Of a stretch of 64,000 nt of DNA, positions 1 to 13,770 are shown in pieces; position 1 is the first letter of the stretch; each line of letters starts with the position of its first letter. The DNA lies in contig CM034544.1 of NCBI GenBank assembly GCA_020002185.1, positions 35,168,483-35,232,482 of the forward strand, written 5' to 3'. Position numbers and translations under genes: made by a program. The notes under the pieces were generated by a model that had not been told where the DNA came from, did not search any database, and saw only the letters and a list, made by a program, of their open reading frames with translations. The DNA comes from Paraescarpia echinospica (taxonomy: Eukaryota; Annelida; Polychaeta; Sabellida; Siboglinidae).

Positions 1-1449
1 GTGCAGCAGTGCCTCCATCTAGTGAATACAGTGTGAACTGTAACATTAACCTGCTGTGTATAGTGTCTGATAAACATGTGGCTTTGAGTAAAGAAATACT
101 TTGTACACTTCTGTGGGAATGATGCCAATGAGAAAACCCCTGTGAACTTTCGGCTGTCACTTCGCTGAACAGACAGTTTGTGTTATGCAGATTAACAATA
201 TACAATTTGGGATATTTGTTGGAGATATTGTTAGCACAATACATAGAGAAGAGAAATCTCACCAACAGCAGAGCAAGTGTGTTATGAATATATAATTGTT
301 TCCTGTATATAGCCAAGTTGTGACACTCAAGTCCATGGTGTGATGTTTTCTTTATTCTGTATTTATAAAGCATTGATTCTCAATTGTTTACAAAACAAAC
401 ATGTGATCCTCTCATTGCCAAGCACGCTCTTGAAAGTGCCAAATAATCCTAACAGGGTCGTGACCCTTCAGTTAGAGTACCCATGAGTTATCAGTTGGGG
501 CAAGCATAACTGGATTAGATTCATACTCGGTCTGCATATTTATAACATGTAAAACGTCATTAATTTGTCACATTCAGTAAGTGCTTAATCTGGGCTAACT
601 ATGAATTACTTACATTTTGTTGCCTCTCCGTGGTTTGGATGTGACACTTTGGTGTGTAACATGAGCTTGTCTGCCATCATCAGTGTGTATATTAAACCAA
701 GGTGCCTCACATATTTTTCTTTTATTACTTGCATTATGCAAAGTGTTGTACCATATGCTGGCATTATATCATTTGATGTAGTTTACAAAAGTCATATATC
801 ATTTGACTTGCAGTTTTGTTAGTTGTCATGGTTTACTGGAAGTAAAATACTACTGCGGACATACTAATAATAAAAACTAATAATAATTATTTTTGGTAGA
901 AAATCACACTAAAATTCATGAGTCGTTAATTTCATAAGGTTGCCCGCTGCACAACAATACAAATATATCATCAAGGATGAAATCAGTGTTCCCACTGGGC
1001 AGCTTATTGCTATGTTTGCGGCTCTATTTTTACTATTTTATTTTATTTACTACAAATAACATCATAATTATTTCTGACAGCAAATGACATTACCACTAAA
1101 GATATTTTGTACTGTCAGTGTTGGATGCCAATGAGACATTTTTGCGCAGATGGCAGACTAACAACAGTGACAGAAAATGACATCTGTTAAGGAAAGGTTG
1201 TTTGATATGTGGTCTTGTATTAACCTGGTTGTTAATTATTAACAGGTAATTTGCAGAACTTCTTTTCTTACCAGTGGAATATTGTGACCTCGTTGTTGCA
1301 TCAAAGAGTATAACAATTAAACTGGCTGTTTATTTGTAAGTTGTCCGTATGCTGACTCTTGTTTATGCCTGTGGGCTGAACAAATATTATCGAATGTAAT
1401 TTGGCTGAGAATATTCCTTTTTAATATTTTAGTCTTAATGATATTACAC

Positions 1450-1645
1450 AGTGGAACGTCACTATGAACATCACATTTGGGACTGGACAGAAATGACCTG
1501 AATAGCGAGGTGACCTTATTAGTGGGACCGATATCCTGTACTTTACAATTTGTGGAATTAATTTGGGACTGTTCTAGGGTGACCTTAATTGAGAGGTGGC
1601 TGTATTACCGAGGTGACGGTAAAGCAAGTTTCTACTGTATTAATC
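1450..1645 (+). repeat. Dispersed repeat with GAGGTGAC motifs, copy A
   Basis: The stretch holds repeated GAGGTGAC-like words followed by AAAGC-AG-TT and a C-ACTGTA end. A similar order of words occurs at about 11590-11680, just after the 78-bp minisatellite. I infer two diverged copies of one interspersed element; the family is not recognised. Confidence 0.35.
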
Positions 1646-4288
1646 AATATAATAAAATAATGATCAAATGACCTCCCTTTATGATGCCTTGACAGCGGAG
1701 TTGGACAAATGACACAAAGAGATCTTGTTCAATTGTCATGTTCATATTCTAGACCTGATCATTTCATTTTGCAGAACTTTGTGTGACAGAACTATTTGAG
1801 AGGAACTATTTGAAAAATGAATATATATTCAACAACAACATGATACATGCACAGGTATACAATAGACAAAAGTTGCATTGTAGATATTAAGTATGTATTT
1901 GGAGTTTAATACCAGCACTTTGTAGCATTATGTCGGAAATTAAATGTGTTGTATATTATACAAAAATCAGTACAGGTATTTTAGCATTGAAGGTTTTTGA
2001 TTATATTTAATCATTTTGATTGCTACTATTTACAACAGTCTTTAATGATAATCATTCACACACACATATATATATACAGTATATATATATATGTGCACTG
2101 TCTTCACTGGATAATTAGTGTTGGAAATATTGGGGCTTTATTCTTCCATGATGGTTGATGTTTCTGCCCAATATCATAACTGCTGAATACTAATCGTCAT
2201 GTTTAACGGTATATTGTAATGTACATTGATGATTATTTGTATATTAAAGGATATCTAACACATGCATATTTGTTATATGTGGAGACTGTTTTTTAGAAAA
2301 AATGATAGAATATATTCTCTATGATTTTTGCAGATGATTTTCTAGCAAATTTTGTACTATTGAATTTATGTAGACTTGTGAGTGTGCATGCATGGATGTG
2401 TGCATACGTGCATGTGGCTTTACAAAGTTTACATAATTATATACAATATGTAGAAATTAATAAAAAATTAATTACCATAATAACCATACAGAGTTTTATA
2501 AAATTTAAAGCAAATTCTATAGAATTGTTACTTGTACCCACATAATTGTTTATAATTCTTTGTAATGTTTATAGATTTCTATATAGTTTCTGTACCTTGT
2601 TTATCAATTCTGTACATAGAATGTTTTGCTACTTTGAATGTGAACGCAGTAATATTAGTGATGGTCACATAAGTTTTGTAGAGTGCAACAAAGCTTCCAT
2701 ATCGATACATGGTGTTGAATTTGCGTTACTATGGGAACGGCCTACGAAACAGGCCCCTTAAGCAAGATTTGACATTTTTTAATCTAATAAATTGTTCCCT
2801 ATGGGATCAAATTCTCCACTTATCTGACTATGTCTGTGATAACATTTAGCATATTTCTGTTAAAATTACCGTATCTATGAGGGGTTTCAGAACATCACCC
2901 AATTTTTGACTCACTGAAAAGGTGCGTCCAAACTGGCCCCCTGCACATCAACTTGCATTATTTAGTCATCATCACACATTTTGAAAACACATTGTAAACA
3001 CTTGGACCCACATCATTGACATTTTATCCTTTCTTCCCTGTCCATATTGTCCAAACACAGTTGGTGCATTATTGGTTCTACACCCAGTTGTCTCGCTTGT
3101 TATCAAACTATGAGACATTGCATTGGCATGGCAAACAATATCTTCCTTCCCCGTGTAATTTCACTTGTGCTTTGAATGTTTTTTTTAAAATTTTGTTCTC
3201 AAGTCGAAACTGACGTTGTACGGACTGAGCGTGGTGATGCATGTCTTTGCTCTGTTACTCGACTATTGCTTTGTTGATTGATCTCCTTTCAGTGTAGATA
3301 ATACACTCGCCATGGGCTTTATTATCGTAGTTTGGTGATAAATGCAACAAACACTATACTTGTATGTTACACTACTTAATAATATAATATGTATGCATAC
3401 AGCTCATATTCATGCTATATAAAACTATATTAGTAATATTACTGATGTGCTTAAGAACTGTATTATTATTGTATGACTGGGTAACGTGTAACACCCTATA
3501 TTTACATAAAATAATACAATATCATTATATGGTAGTTAAATTTACCTCTCAAGAAATGTTGTTGTTTTTTCTCTGAATTTACGGTCGTGTCACATGACCT
3601 ACCAAATTAGAGAAAAAACAAAAAAGTTTCTTAAAAGGTAAATATACCCAACATGAATAACCAAGAAACCGGATCATCACTACATTCAAGGAATATCATA
3701 GTACATTACAAATGCAGGTGTTTAAGATAAGATAGTTTATTATGCCTTTATAAGGAATTTGGTATACACTTCATGGGCAATATATGTATTGTACCAACAG
3801 CATATCGATGATAGCGGGCACGTGTTAGCGTAGCGCGCCACTCATGGGCCCATTTTGGGTGCACTACACGGCGTCGAGTTGATCATCCATTTTTAGTACA
3901 AGCCCTGAATGTTTTTTTTAATCTAATGCACACATATCAGAGCACACAAGTTTGTGCATACCAAAGTTTCCGTTGTTTTTCAAAACGCACAAGCGGATAT
4001 ATGATATTTTGAAAATAGTGCTAACATCTTTTTCAGCTCACCTCTTTGATTGTGCTTTTCGCGTTTCCGACCAATGTTCACTAGTGGTCATTTATGAGTT
4101 ACTTAGCAGTGCCACCACAAAACAGATAGGGGCCCGTTTTGGGCAGAAGATCCGTTTTGCACGCCGTTCCCTAACTTTTAATCCAAAATTCAACTGGCAT
4201 TAATGTTTCATTCGCCAGGTGGTGCCATTGCTGCAATTACGTATTGGCGTCGACAATGCCGTTGAATGACTTGCATCATCCTCGCGCG

Positions 4289-4341
4289 CCAGGGGTCGCT
4301 GCTGCTGATTACGTCAGTCCCAGCCAGCAGTACCCCTGGCT
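4289..4341. repeat. Imperfect inverted repeat, GC-rich hairpin
   Basis: CCAGGGGT-CGCTGCTG is followed after about 20 bases by CAGCAGTACCCCTGG. The arms pair over about 15 bases with one mismatch or bulge. It stands out from the AT-rich surroundings. No RNA family is recognised. Confidence 0.4.
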
Positions 4342-5008
4342 GATCGCTTTGTGAAACTCTGAATTTAAGTTCAGCCTATCAAATCGCTCACTAGATCAGT
4401 AGATCTACTCAGGTCAGGTGGTCATAATAAAACTAATTTCACCCAACCGTGGCTCATGTTACATGCAATGTTTAGGGAGTAGAAGCAATTATTCGAATAC
4501 ACAATACCGCTCAGCTGCTCGTGCTAATGGGCGCACGGGTCATTATATATTGGGATTCCCAGAAGTCGTTTATCCGTCTTCAATTTGGGGCGGGTATTTG
4601 CGCTGTTCTCACGGGTGATGCAGTGGCGAGTGGCGAAGTCAATTACTAGTTTGACTCGGCTAACTTCCGCACTTCGCGTAGGGGATCAACCAGGGCTAGT
4701 TTTGCATGGCAAACAGCCCTGGCTTGCGATGATGACTTGCATCAACACATCAACGATAACTGGCAAACCTAAGTTTCATTGTATGAAACAAAAACGTGGC
4801 CTTCCACTGCTAATATGTTTGTGTGTCTATGTTTGTGTGTGTATGAGTGTTTGGGTGTGCGTATGTGTGCGTGCGTGCGTGCGTGCTGTCATGCGTACGT
4901 GCGTGTGTCTGCTGTGTGTGTGTCTATGTGCATGTGTGTTGTGTCTGCTGTGTGTGTGTCTATATGCATGTATGTTGTGTCTATGTGTGTCTGCGTCTCT
5001 CTCTCTCT

Positions 5009-5010
<2 letters not shown>

Positions 5011-5083
<73 letters not shown>
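5011..5083. repeat. (TG)n microsatellite
   Basis: A nearly pure TG tract lies in a longer TG/TC-rich area (about 4815-5100). The open frames across it on both strands are low-complexity artefacts. Confidence 0.95.
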
Positions 5084-5089
<6 letters not shown>

Positions 5090-6391
5090 CTGTGTGTGTA
5101 TTATTATGCTGTGTTTTTCGAAAATTTAGTAAACTATCGTTAGTATTCAATTGCACTGTAATATATAATGCTATATCACTTCATCTCTCCGATTCATTAT
5201 AATAGTATAACATGTTTTGGGGTGTTTTTGAACGGCGTGTGTTGCCTCCAAAATTGCTATTTTTGAAGAAAAAAAATGCATCGTAATACTACAAACTCAG
5301 AACATCAGAAGGTGTTATACGTTGTATTTCAATATGGCTTATCGCCGTGTGACCCAGCTTCCTTATTCAAATGCAAGTGGCAAGTGCACGGTTTTCGTAA
5401 TTTTGAACGATCGTAGAAAACACGCATAGCGTGGCCAACAAGTATTCCACATTACTGCATTGATCGATTTTATTTAACATTGTTCCGCGAACGTACACAC
5501 ACCATAACATTTCGTTAATATTTTAGCGTGTGGACGATCGTACAATTTCTAGCAACACCGTGAAGACGATCACTTAGAGCAGCATAAATACAGCTCATGT
5601 ATTATCAGTTTTTTGTTTTCCGAAGAATACTAATCAGTGTTATCGAAAGTGATTCGGCCCGTATCCGGTCCAACGAGGCACGCTGCGTCGAGCCGGGGTT
5701 GGGAGGTGGGTAACCATGTCCCTGACATAAAAATGTTGCGTTTTGGTGAACTTGATAGCCATGTTTAACATAACAAATAAATGTAGTTCCAACGTCATTT
5801 ATTTACAGTATTCCTATACGTCCATCAATAGGGCCTATATATGCGTGAACACGTACACTGAAGTTCATCATTCACTCCTGCTGGCAAATATAGTTGAACC
5901 TCATGTGAAGGCAGTAACTATAGAGTAGGGTGGGGCATAGCGCCCAGGGTAACACATATCGTCATAACGGTTGGCTCCATTTAATGCAATATACCTACAA
6001 ATATCTACAATATGTCGGTAACTATATTGAGTATATGTCGTGCAAATCTGACATGATTCGAACAATATGTTTTTGTAGTGTGATTAATTACGTGCATGCA
6101 CCCGATTTGGGCGCTTTGCCCCGTAGGTAGGGCAAAGCGCACATGGGATGGGCGCTATGCCCCATGTGGAATTGCATGTATTTTTTATCAGTAGGCTACA
6201 AAATGATTATCTAATAACAAGAATACAAAACTTTATTTAATGCACATACAAAATGCAGTCTACAAACCAAATGAAACACGAACAAAGAACAATATCGCAC
6301 CAGGGAATCTGAATGCAGTTCGCTGGTGGCTTCAGTGTAGCAACATGTGCTATGACGACGTGCTGTTGAATTTGTTCATCCAAATAGTCTG

Positions 6392-8074
6392 AGTCTGATT
6401 CAGTTGTAGCAAATGTAGTATGGGTCGCCTGCAGTGCACGCGGCGTGTGCCCATTTCTTGCAGCTCAGACACTGAAGCCTCTCTGGACTTGCTGTTGGCG
6501 TAAGGCTCGCAGCAAACGACGCATCCTGTGTCTTCGTCGGTGTTCTTTTCTTGGTTTGACATCCCAGACGGACCAGCAGTAGGCTCTTGTGCTGACTTGG
6601 GCAGCTTGATCTCGCTGATTTTCTTTACCACCAGCGAACGTTTTGGGTTCTTCAATTAGCAATTAATGGCGAAGAAGTCAGCACGACACTGGTGGTTCTT
6701 ATCACTACATGTTTACGCTTCTTGTTCGGCGGTGGTGGCGAGCAGCTCATAATAGCGCGAATGTCACCTTCAGATCCTGCAGGACTTGTAGGATGTTCGA
6801 CAGAAACTGCCGGTGCAGATACACCAGTGGCGACATCTGGAGCGCTGGCTGCTTCAGTGGGGGGGGGGGGGCAACGTGTCCGGTGACGACATGGGTGGCA
6901 GCGACATGCAAACTGGAGCTTCAAGAGCTGGTTGCTATGGGGTGGTGTGGTGCTGAGATTGCCGGGACAGTAGCTGGAGAGGTGGTGACTCGGGTGCCGG
7001 CAACTTAAGCGACGACCACATCCAGGGCTGTGACTTGAGGAGTATCGACAGGCAATTCAAGTACATTAATTCTGCATCGAACTTGCTGTCGTTGAATGGC
7101 CATAATCCGCACGTTGCAAACCCTTTGACGGCAGACTGCACTGTAGCAGTAGAACTGTATGCTTGCTCAAACAATGGCACACATCATACTGGGTGATGGC
7201 ATCACATCATACTGGGTGATGGGACGTCCCTTGTTGGATGCCAGTTGTCACATGAACGGCTGAACGCAGACTTCAGTGACTTAAAAAAATGTCCGGTCGA
7301 GTGGTTGGAGCCGGTGTGCGCATTGTGGTGGAAATGTAAGCAATATGACCCCATGTTCCCGGGCGAAGTCGATTGCCTCAAGCGTTTTTATGGCTTACAG
7401 AAGTACGTGTGGATGGTCTTTGGTGCAGCCGGCCATCGCGACGAAGTGTTTGAGCCACTTCATGAACAGAGCTGAGTCGATATAGCCTGAACCGCGATCA
7501 TTCACTGCACCAATCGAACCAGCAGGGGCACCGTTCATGAGGGCCTCCACCATTCTCTTTCGAGGGACACAAACAGCGGAGGAATGTAAGAACCGCTTAT
7601 ACAGCACAGCGCGGTAATGTTCTTTCCACGCTCACCGCTCGAAACCTTTCGCACCTGTCTTGTTCCAGTTTCGCATACGACCTTCCCCGCCTTCGCTACC
7701 GTCGTGAAGCCAGTTTCATCGCAGTTCCAAATGGCAGTAGCTCTGTGATCCCCTCCTTGCAGGACCTCTTTGTACAAAGCAAAAAACACCATAACCTCAT
7801 CGCGGTTGAAACCTTCGACACGGGCCAGGCTAGTAGAAATTGGCGCACGAATCGACAACTCTGGGTGGCGCTTCATGAAATTTGACAGCCAGTCCTTTCC
7901 AGCTAGCCCACGCTCGTCATCAACATTGTGCTGTATGCCCAATTTTGCGGCAACAGCGTAAGCCAAACGCCTGACAATAGTTGTCAATCCGTACATTCTC
8001 TTGACCATCTCCTTTGCATAATCTACCAATTGTGCTTCAAAGGCACTTGAGAATACGCAACGCTTGCTGCCCAT
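6392..8074 (-). pseudogene. Pogo/Tigger-like transposase with C-terminal zinc finger, broken
   Basis: Read on the minus strand from the ATG at 8074, the product opens with an N-terminal CENP-B/HTH-like segment. It continues into a DDE domain whose first catalytic Asp lies in NCDETGF. A frameshift near 7560 moves the reading into the frame holding the GSGYIDSALFMKWLKHF segment. The region that should carry the second catalytic Asp, after HPHVLL, is deleted and replaced by a stop. Downstream fragments include LLTFPPQCAHRLQPLD, then a FATCGLWPFN segment (about 7180-6935). The C-terminus has a Cys-rich PHD-like finger (CVVCCEP then CLSCKKWAHAACTAGDPYYIC, about 6540-6400). Several frame breaks and the lost Asp make it non-functional. 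Confidence 0.75.
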
Positions 8075-8356
8075 AGCAATAACGCCAGGGAGCTGTACAA
8101 CACCAGAGCAATGGCGCTATAGTGTGCGCCTTGGTATTCCATAATCTGCCCCTGCACCTCGTATACTCTGTCCTTCGTGGACAGCCGCTACAGCTAACAC
8201 CAGTCGTTCAGACCCATACGACCCCTGTGTAGACTTTCTTTTGTACGTTCGAACCATGCTGTCTCTCAATCTGAAACGAACATGCTGTAACTGTTATCAT
8301 TATAATAATCACAAGAACGTTTGATAAAATTCTATCATTAAAATTCACACGGATAC

Positions 8357-8376
8357 CACACACACACACACACACA

Positions 8377-8465
<89 letters not shown>

Positions 8466-8466
8466 A
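8357..8466. repeat. (CA)n microsatellite
   Basis: This is a long CA tract inside the pogo-like element, followed by a short TG tract and a TA tract at about 8520-8570. It probably expanded after insertion. Confidence 0.95.
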
Positions 8467-9479
8467 ATATTATAAATAATTGTGTGTGTGTGTGTGCGCG
8501 CGCTAAACACAAACAATGATTATATATATATATATATGTGTATATATAATATATATATATATAATGTATATTGTATTTACACAACGACATGCCATCAAAA
8601 ATATATTCACAATGTTACTTTTATATCAATAATTGCAGATGGGGCATAGCGCGCAGGCATGGGCGCTTTGCCCCAATTCACAGGTGGCGCTATGCCCCAC
8701 TGGCGACTATGCTGAGAACGTTTTAGTCATGACATTTTCTTTTATCGCTCACCGTAACTTAAGGCATGAAAATGCAGGTTATACAACATAGCGTAGAAAG
8801 CTATTCCAAGCGTTTCAACATTCGTAACCATTTAGGGACAATTTATTGATTAATATGGAAGCGATCTTATAACAAATAATAAAGAAACGGTAAATCAGCT
8901 GTACTTACATCGTGTTCGATTCTGTAAAGCCATAGCACGTTGATGTGTCGTCAGGACTCAGTCATTAATCATTTGATCGCTATATGGAGCCAACAAATGC
9001 AATATTTGCCAAGATAGTGGCATGGGCGCTATACCCCAACATGGGCGCTTTGCCCCACCTTACTCTATGAAATTAATACAAGGCAAAACCATTTTGGCCG
9101 TGAATCATTTTGTATCTCCAAAGCTTCGGCCGGAGCGGTCACTATGGTTACTATGCCTCTGCCTAATACATAATTTGTCAATAATATTGCGTGTGTAATA
9201 ATAACGAACATAAGTCGCCGACTATTTTGTTACGTGATTGTTCAAACCGACACGATATTTATTCTATAATATTATACAATTGCGTGTGAGAAAACATATA
9301 CTAAACAGTATTTGCAAGTAATCATAACATTATAAAATCAGAAGAACAGGCAATATTAGTTAAATTTACTAATTATATATGTGCGTCTACAAACAAAAAT
9401 CTTTAGAGTATTAAATACAGTAATCTTTATAAAACATCTGTACTGCGCAAGAAGTGGAAACGAGCAAATTATACACTTG

Positions 9480-9556
9480 TTATATCGTTTGTGTCATTGT
9501 GGACATAATGAATATTGCATGTGCGTTTCGCCGAAATAAAGATTGACTGATTGACA
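9480..9556 (+). repeat. Probable LINE 3' end with TTGA-type tail
   Basis: The stretch ends in AATAAAGATTGACTGATTGA, a polyadenylation-like signal followed by a short tandem tail. This is typical of 3' ends of LINEs of the L2/CR1 group. No coding part remains. It lies about 115 bp upstream of the kinase start codon. Confidence 0.4.
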
Positions 9557-9618
9557 CAACATCGATAAATGTAAAAGTTCGCCAAACAAGCCGACGTGTC
9601 GTGGGTGACGCGTAATTG

Positions 9619-9630
9619 TGACGTCACGTG
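9619..9630. promoter_or_regulatory. Overlapping CRE and E-box upstream of the kinase gene
   Basis: The full palindromic CRE TGACGTCA (9619-9626) overlaps the palindromic E-box CACGTG (9625-9630), about 40 bp before the chosen ATG. Both are established CREB/ATF and bHLH core sites. Binding here is inference; chance occurrence is possible. Confidence 0.35.
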
Positions 9631-9670
9631 AAACGTGAAAGCGTCGGCAGATAGGTGGGACCGCGGCGCG

Positions 9671-9938
9671 ATGGCGCAGATTATTCATAACAAGAGAGGC
9701 TATAAACGCACTCCGCCGAAGAAGACGACATGGGGAAGTTGGTCAAGCGGAATGTCGTCGTTGAGCCAAGAATCGGAAGGTCAACAGTTCGCTTCCGCGT
9801 ACGCCGATACCCACATACAGTCCGTGTGTGTGCTGGACATCGACTCTGAGCCGTACTCCTACCGAATGACGCAGCTTGTTTGCACCATTGGGCCAGCCTC
9901 CCAAGACGGCGATTTGCTCATGAAAATGTCCCTTTCAG
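9671..9938 (+). CDS. Pyruvate-kinase-like exon 1
   Basis: This exon encodes a basic N-terminal extension, then [10 protein letters not shown] and [10 protein letters not shown], the conserved start of the A domain. The donor is GTGAGT, and the exon ends one base into a codon (phase 1). Confidence 0.8.
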
Positions 9939-12900
9939 GTGAGTTATGACACGACGTTAACTTTATGTCCACTCGTTCCTTCCTACATCCGTTCGACCAT
10001 TGGCCTCTGATCTACAAAATGGCGATGTATTTGAAAACATCTGAAGTAATTTAGATTTATTAACTTTTTTTCAGTTGATAATAATAACAATAAGATAACT
10101 TCTATTGCGCCTAAATCCTTGGAAACCTAGCTGAGGCGCATCAAAACAAAACGATTGATCAATTTCAAAATCCTTAGGCAATATTCCAGTTGTCAACAGA
10201 TGGGTCAAGGCGCTAGGAAGCTATGGTGGATAAGCAAGGTTGTAAAGATAAGTTTTTAAATGATGACGGAATTTTGTAATATTTTTTCAACTGATCTAAC
10301 ACTAAGAGGGAACATATTCCAAAGAGTTGGTGCAGCAACAGAAAAAACCCTAGTTCCAATGTTAGTGTTAACTCTAGGAACAAAAAGTAGGTCAGAACTA
10401 GATGATCGAAGCTGTATATGTTTTCTTACAGGAGTAAGCAGTAAATGCAAATAATGCAAATTGCAAATGATCAAATAAGTTGTCAGTCATTCCCCAGGTG
10501 GAGCTACTATAGAGTAACATCTGCTGCCCGCAGTGCCTTAATTTGATGACAGCAGGCAATAAGTGATCACTGTAAATGTTACAATGGTGACAGTTATAAA
10601 CGAATGGCGAGGTGATAGTATTAGCAGGACTAATTTGCCATACTGCACTGTAAATGTTACAATGGTGACAGTTGTAAACGAATGGCGAGGTGATAGTATT
10701 AGCAGGACTAATTTGCCATACTGCACTGTAAATGTTACAATGGTGACAGTTGTAAACGAATGGCGAGGTGATAGTATTAGCAGGACTAATTTGCCATACT
10801 GCACTGTAAATGTTTCAATGGTGACAGTTATAAACGAATGGCGAGGTGGCAGTATTAGCAGGACTAATTTGCCATACTGCACTGTAAATGTTACAATGGT
10901 GACAGTTGTAAACGAATGGCGAGGTGATAGTATTAGCAGGACTAATTTGCCATACTGCACTGTAAATGTTACAATGGTAACAGTTATAAACGAATGGCGA
11001 GGTGATAGTATTAGCAGGACTAACTTGCCATACTGCACTGTAAATGTTACAATGGTGACAGTTGTAAACGAATGGCGAGGTGATAGTATTAGCAGGACTA
11101 ATTTGCCATACTGCACTGTAAATGATACAATGGTGACAGTTATAAACGAATGGCGAGGTGGCAGTATTAGCAGGACTAATTTGCCATACTGCACTGTAAA
11201 TGTTACAATGGTGACAGTTGTAAACGAATGGCGAGGTGATAGTATTAGCAGGACTAATTTGCCATACTGCACTGTAAATGTTACAATGGTGACAGTTGTA
11301 AACGAATGGCGAGGTGATAGTATTAGCAGGACTAATTTGCCATACTGCATTGTAAATGTTACAATGGTGACAGTTGTAAACGAATGGCGAGGTGACAGTA
11401 TTAGCAGGACTAATTTGCCATACTGCATTGTAAATGTTACAATGGTGACAGTTGTAAACGAATGACGAGGTGACAGTATTAGCAGGACTAATTTGCCATA
11501 TTGCACTGTAAATGTTACAATGGTGACAGTTGTAAACGAATGGCGAGGTGATAGTATTACCAGGACTAATTTGCCATAGTGCACTGTAAATGAAATAATA
11601 TGGTACTGTCATAGGGTAACCTTCATTTTGAGGTGACTGTGTTATCGAGGTGATCATAAAGCGAGGTTCAACTGTACCATGTAACAATGGTTGCGACATT
11701 ACGTTCTTGTCACCGTTCTCCCGGCGCAGGTATGTTTTTTCCGAGGTATACCATTAATTTGTTATAAGGGCAGAGAGCACATCAACTTTTCTATCGGTGG
11801 CCATGTTAAGGTTTTCTCAGATGATAAAAAAAATTTACGGAATAATTTTGTTACAGCCACTGTCATCCTGTCATTGAAATGTTAATAACATTTCTTTAAA
11901 ATAATTTACCTCCAGCTCTTTTTAGAACCAGGTATACACGATGCCCATCAATATTGACCAAAATAGCCGTATTTTTTTTAGCAACCACACTCCGCCAACT
12001 ACACTCTTCCAAGTGTGGGTCAGTTCACTGTCAATACACTCTTCCACTGAACCTGTTATGTTTTCATTCGGGTTAAATAAAATGTGTTTTTCAGATATCG
12101 CCACTTTCTACGTTCTAGGCCTTTATTCTTCTCTAACACAACAGGACGGTAAATTGAACTATGACCCCCATAAACCGTTCCGGGGGACTGGGGGCTATTA
12201 GCGTAAAAAAGCAGCTAATGGCGCTAGCATGTTTTCGCTGTTTCGCTATTTTAAAACATATGTCATCCCATTGGACACGGCAATATTCAGAACCTTTATT
12301 ACTATAAGCTAGTATCGCGCTCCAACGGTTGCTTCATCCTATTATTGTTACCGTTCTCCCGGTTGATAACTTGTTCGAGAAATACAACTAATTTGTTATA
12401 GATCAGACATATTCATTGCGTACTCCTACAAGCAAGCCTATCCGGCTTCGATCATCTTGTTATGATTTACGGTATGCACCTAAAATAACACCACTAATAT
12501 TATTGGAACTAGGGCTTTCTCTGCTGCTGTGGCGACTCTTTTGCTCCCTTTTAGTGTTATACCAGTTGCCGTCATTTAAGAACTTACCTTTATAAACTTG
12601 CATATCCGCCGTAGCTCCGTGACATCCATTGACAACTTTAATATTGCTTTTAAATCAATTTTGTTGCTACGTATCTCTTTTATTTCGATGCGCCTTTGAG
12701 CTTGGTTTCCAAGGACTTAGACACACAAATACCTTATTATTATTATTGTCATCGTTATTAGTATTGTAGTTGTTGTTATTATTATTACTATTATTATTAA
12801 TATTATTATATGCCTGCCACATCTGGGAATCTCCCGGATTTTTTGAGAATCTCCCGGACTCCCGGAAAAGATTTCGCTTCAAATCCGCTCGCCAGTTTTC

Positions 12901-13488
12901 AGAAGTCCAATCCAACATGACCGAACTGATGGGACTCTCGTACTATCTCGAAACTTCCGGATTTCGAAACTCACAAGCTGGCACGTATATTAGTATTATC
13001 ATTATTTAGTATTATCATTATTTAGTATTATCATTATTTAGTATTATCATTATTTATTATTATAATTATTTATTATTAGCATCATCACCACCACGACCTA
13101 TTATAGGGATGACGATAGCCAGACTGGATTTCACGTCGTATACAAGGGAGTTCCACAAGGAGTCAATACGGCTACTACGAGAGGTGGAGGAGAAGAGAGG
13201 GAGGCCGCTATGTATTGCCATCGACACGAAGGGGACGTCCATCACCACGGGCTTGCTCAAGGAGGGAGTCAACGCACAGATACAAGTGGGTTGTAATGGG
13301 AGCGCGGCGTAGTGCCTAGAGCATCGGACTCTCAGTCGACAGTAGTATATAGGTACAAATTATATATATATGTATATATATATATAAATTATATATATAT
13401 GTATATATATATATAAATTATATATATATGTATACATATATATATATATATATATAATTTATACCTATATACTACTGTCGACTGAGAG

Positions 13489-13567
<79 letters not shown>

Positions 13568-13686
13568 CTCCTCCCTCCTCCTCCTCCTCCCTCCTCCCTC
13601 CTCCCTCCTCCTCCCTCCCTGCCTCCCTGCCTCCCTCCCTCCCCTCTCGATATATAAGAAGAGAGAGAGAAAGAGGAGAGAAATAA

Positions 13687-13770
<84 letters not shown>

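Larger units (their letters stand above)
1..5920. other. AT-rich intergenic DNA, no gene seen
   Basis: No coding region with recognisable domains or codon structure was found; the open frames here are short and of random composition. The stretch holds a TA-rich palindromic microsatellite near 2060-2092, a dispersed repeat near 1450-1640 that resembles 11590-11680, a possible hairpin at 4289-4341, and the (TG)n tract at 5011-5083. Distal regulatory DNA cannot be excluded. Confidence 0.5.
5923..9065 (-). mobile_element. Pogo/Tigger-like DNA transposon, inactive
   Basis: The ends are inverted repeats of about 25 bp: GAGTAGGGTGGGGCATAGCG on the left (5923) and the complement of GAGTAAGGTGGGGCAAAGCG on the right (ending 9065). 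Each end is flanked by TA (5921-5922 and 9066-9067), the target duplication expected of Tc1/mariner-superfamily elements. The interior holds a broken minus-strand transposase. The GGGGCAWAGCGCCC-type motif recurs inside both ends in both orientations (about 5933, 6107, 6131, 6148, 8641, 8660, 8685, 9023, 9043), probably as transposase-binding repeats. A (CA)n tract and a TA tract have expanded inside the right half. Confidence 0.75.

Noticed and set aside
4585..5202. Overlapping open frames of 98-205 codons around 4.6-5.2 kb
   Set aside because: They consist mostly of Cys-Val repeats encoded by the TG microsatellite; no domain and no codon signature.
10538..11699. Open frames of about 300-348 codons on both strands
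   Set aside because: They are a by-product of the 78-bp minisatellite, whose unit is divisible by three and lacks stops.
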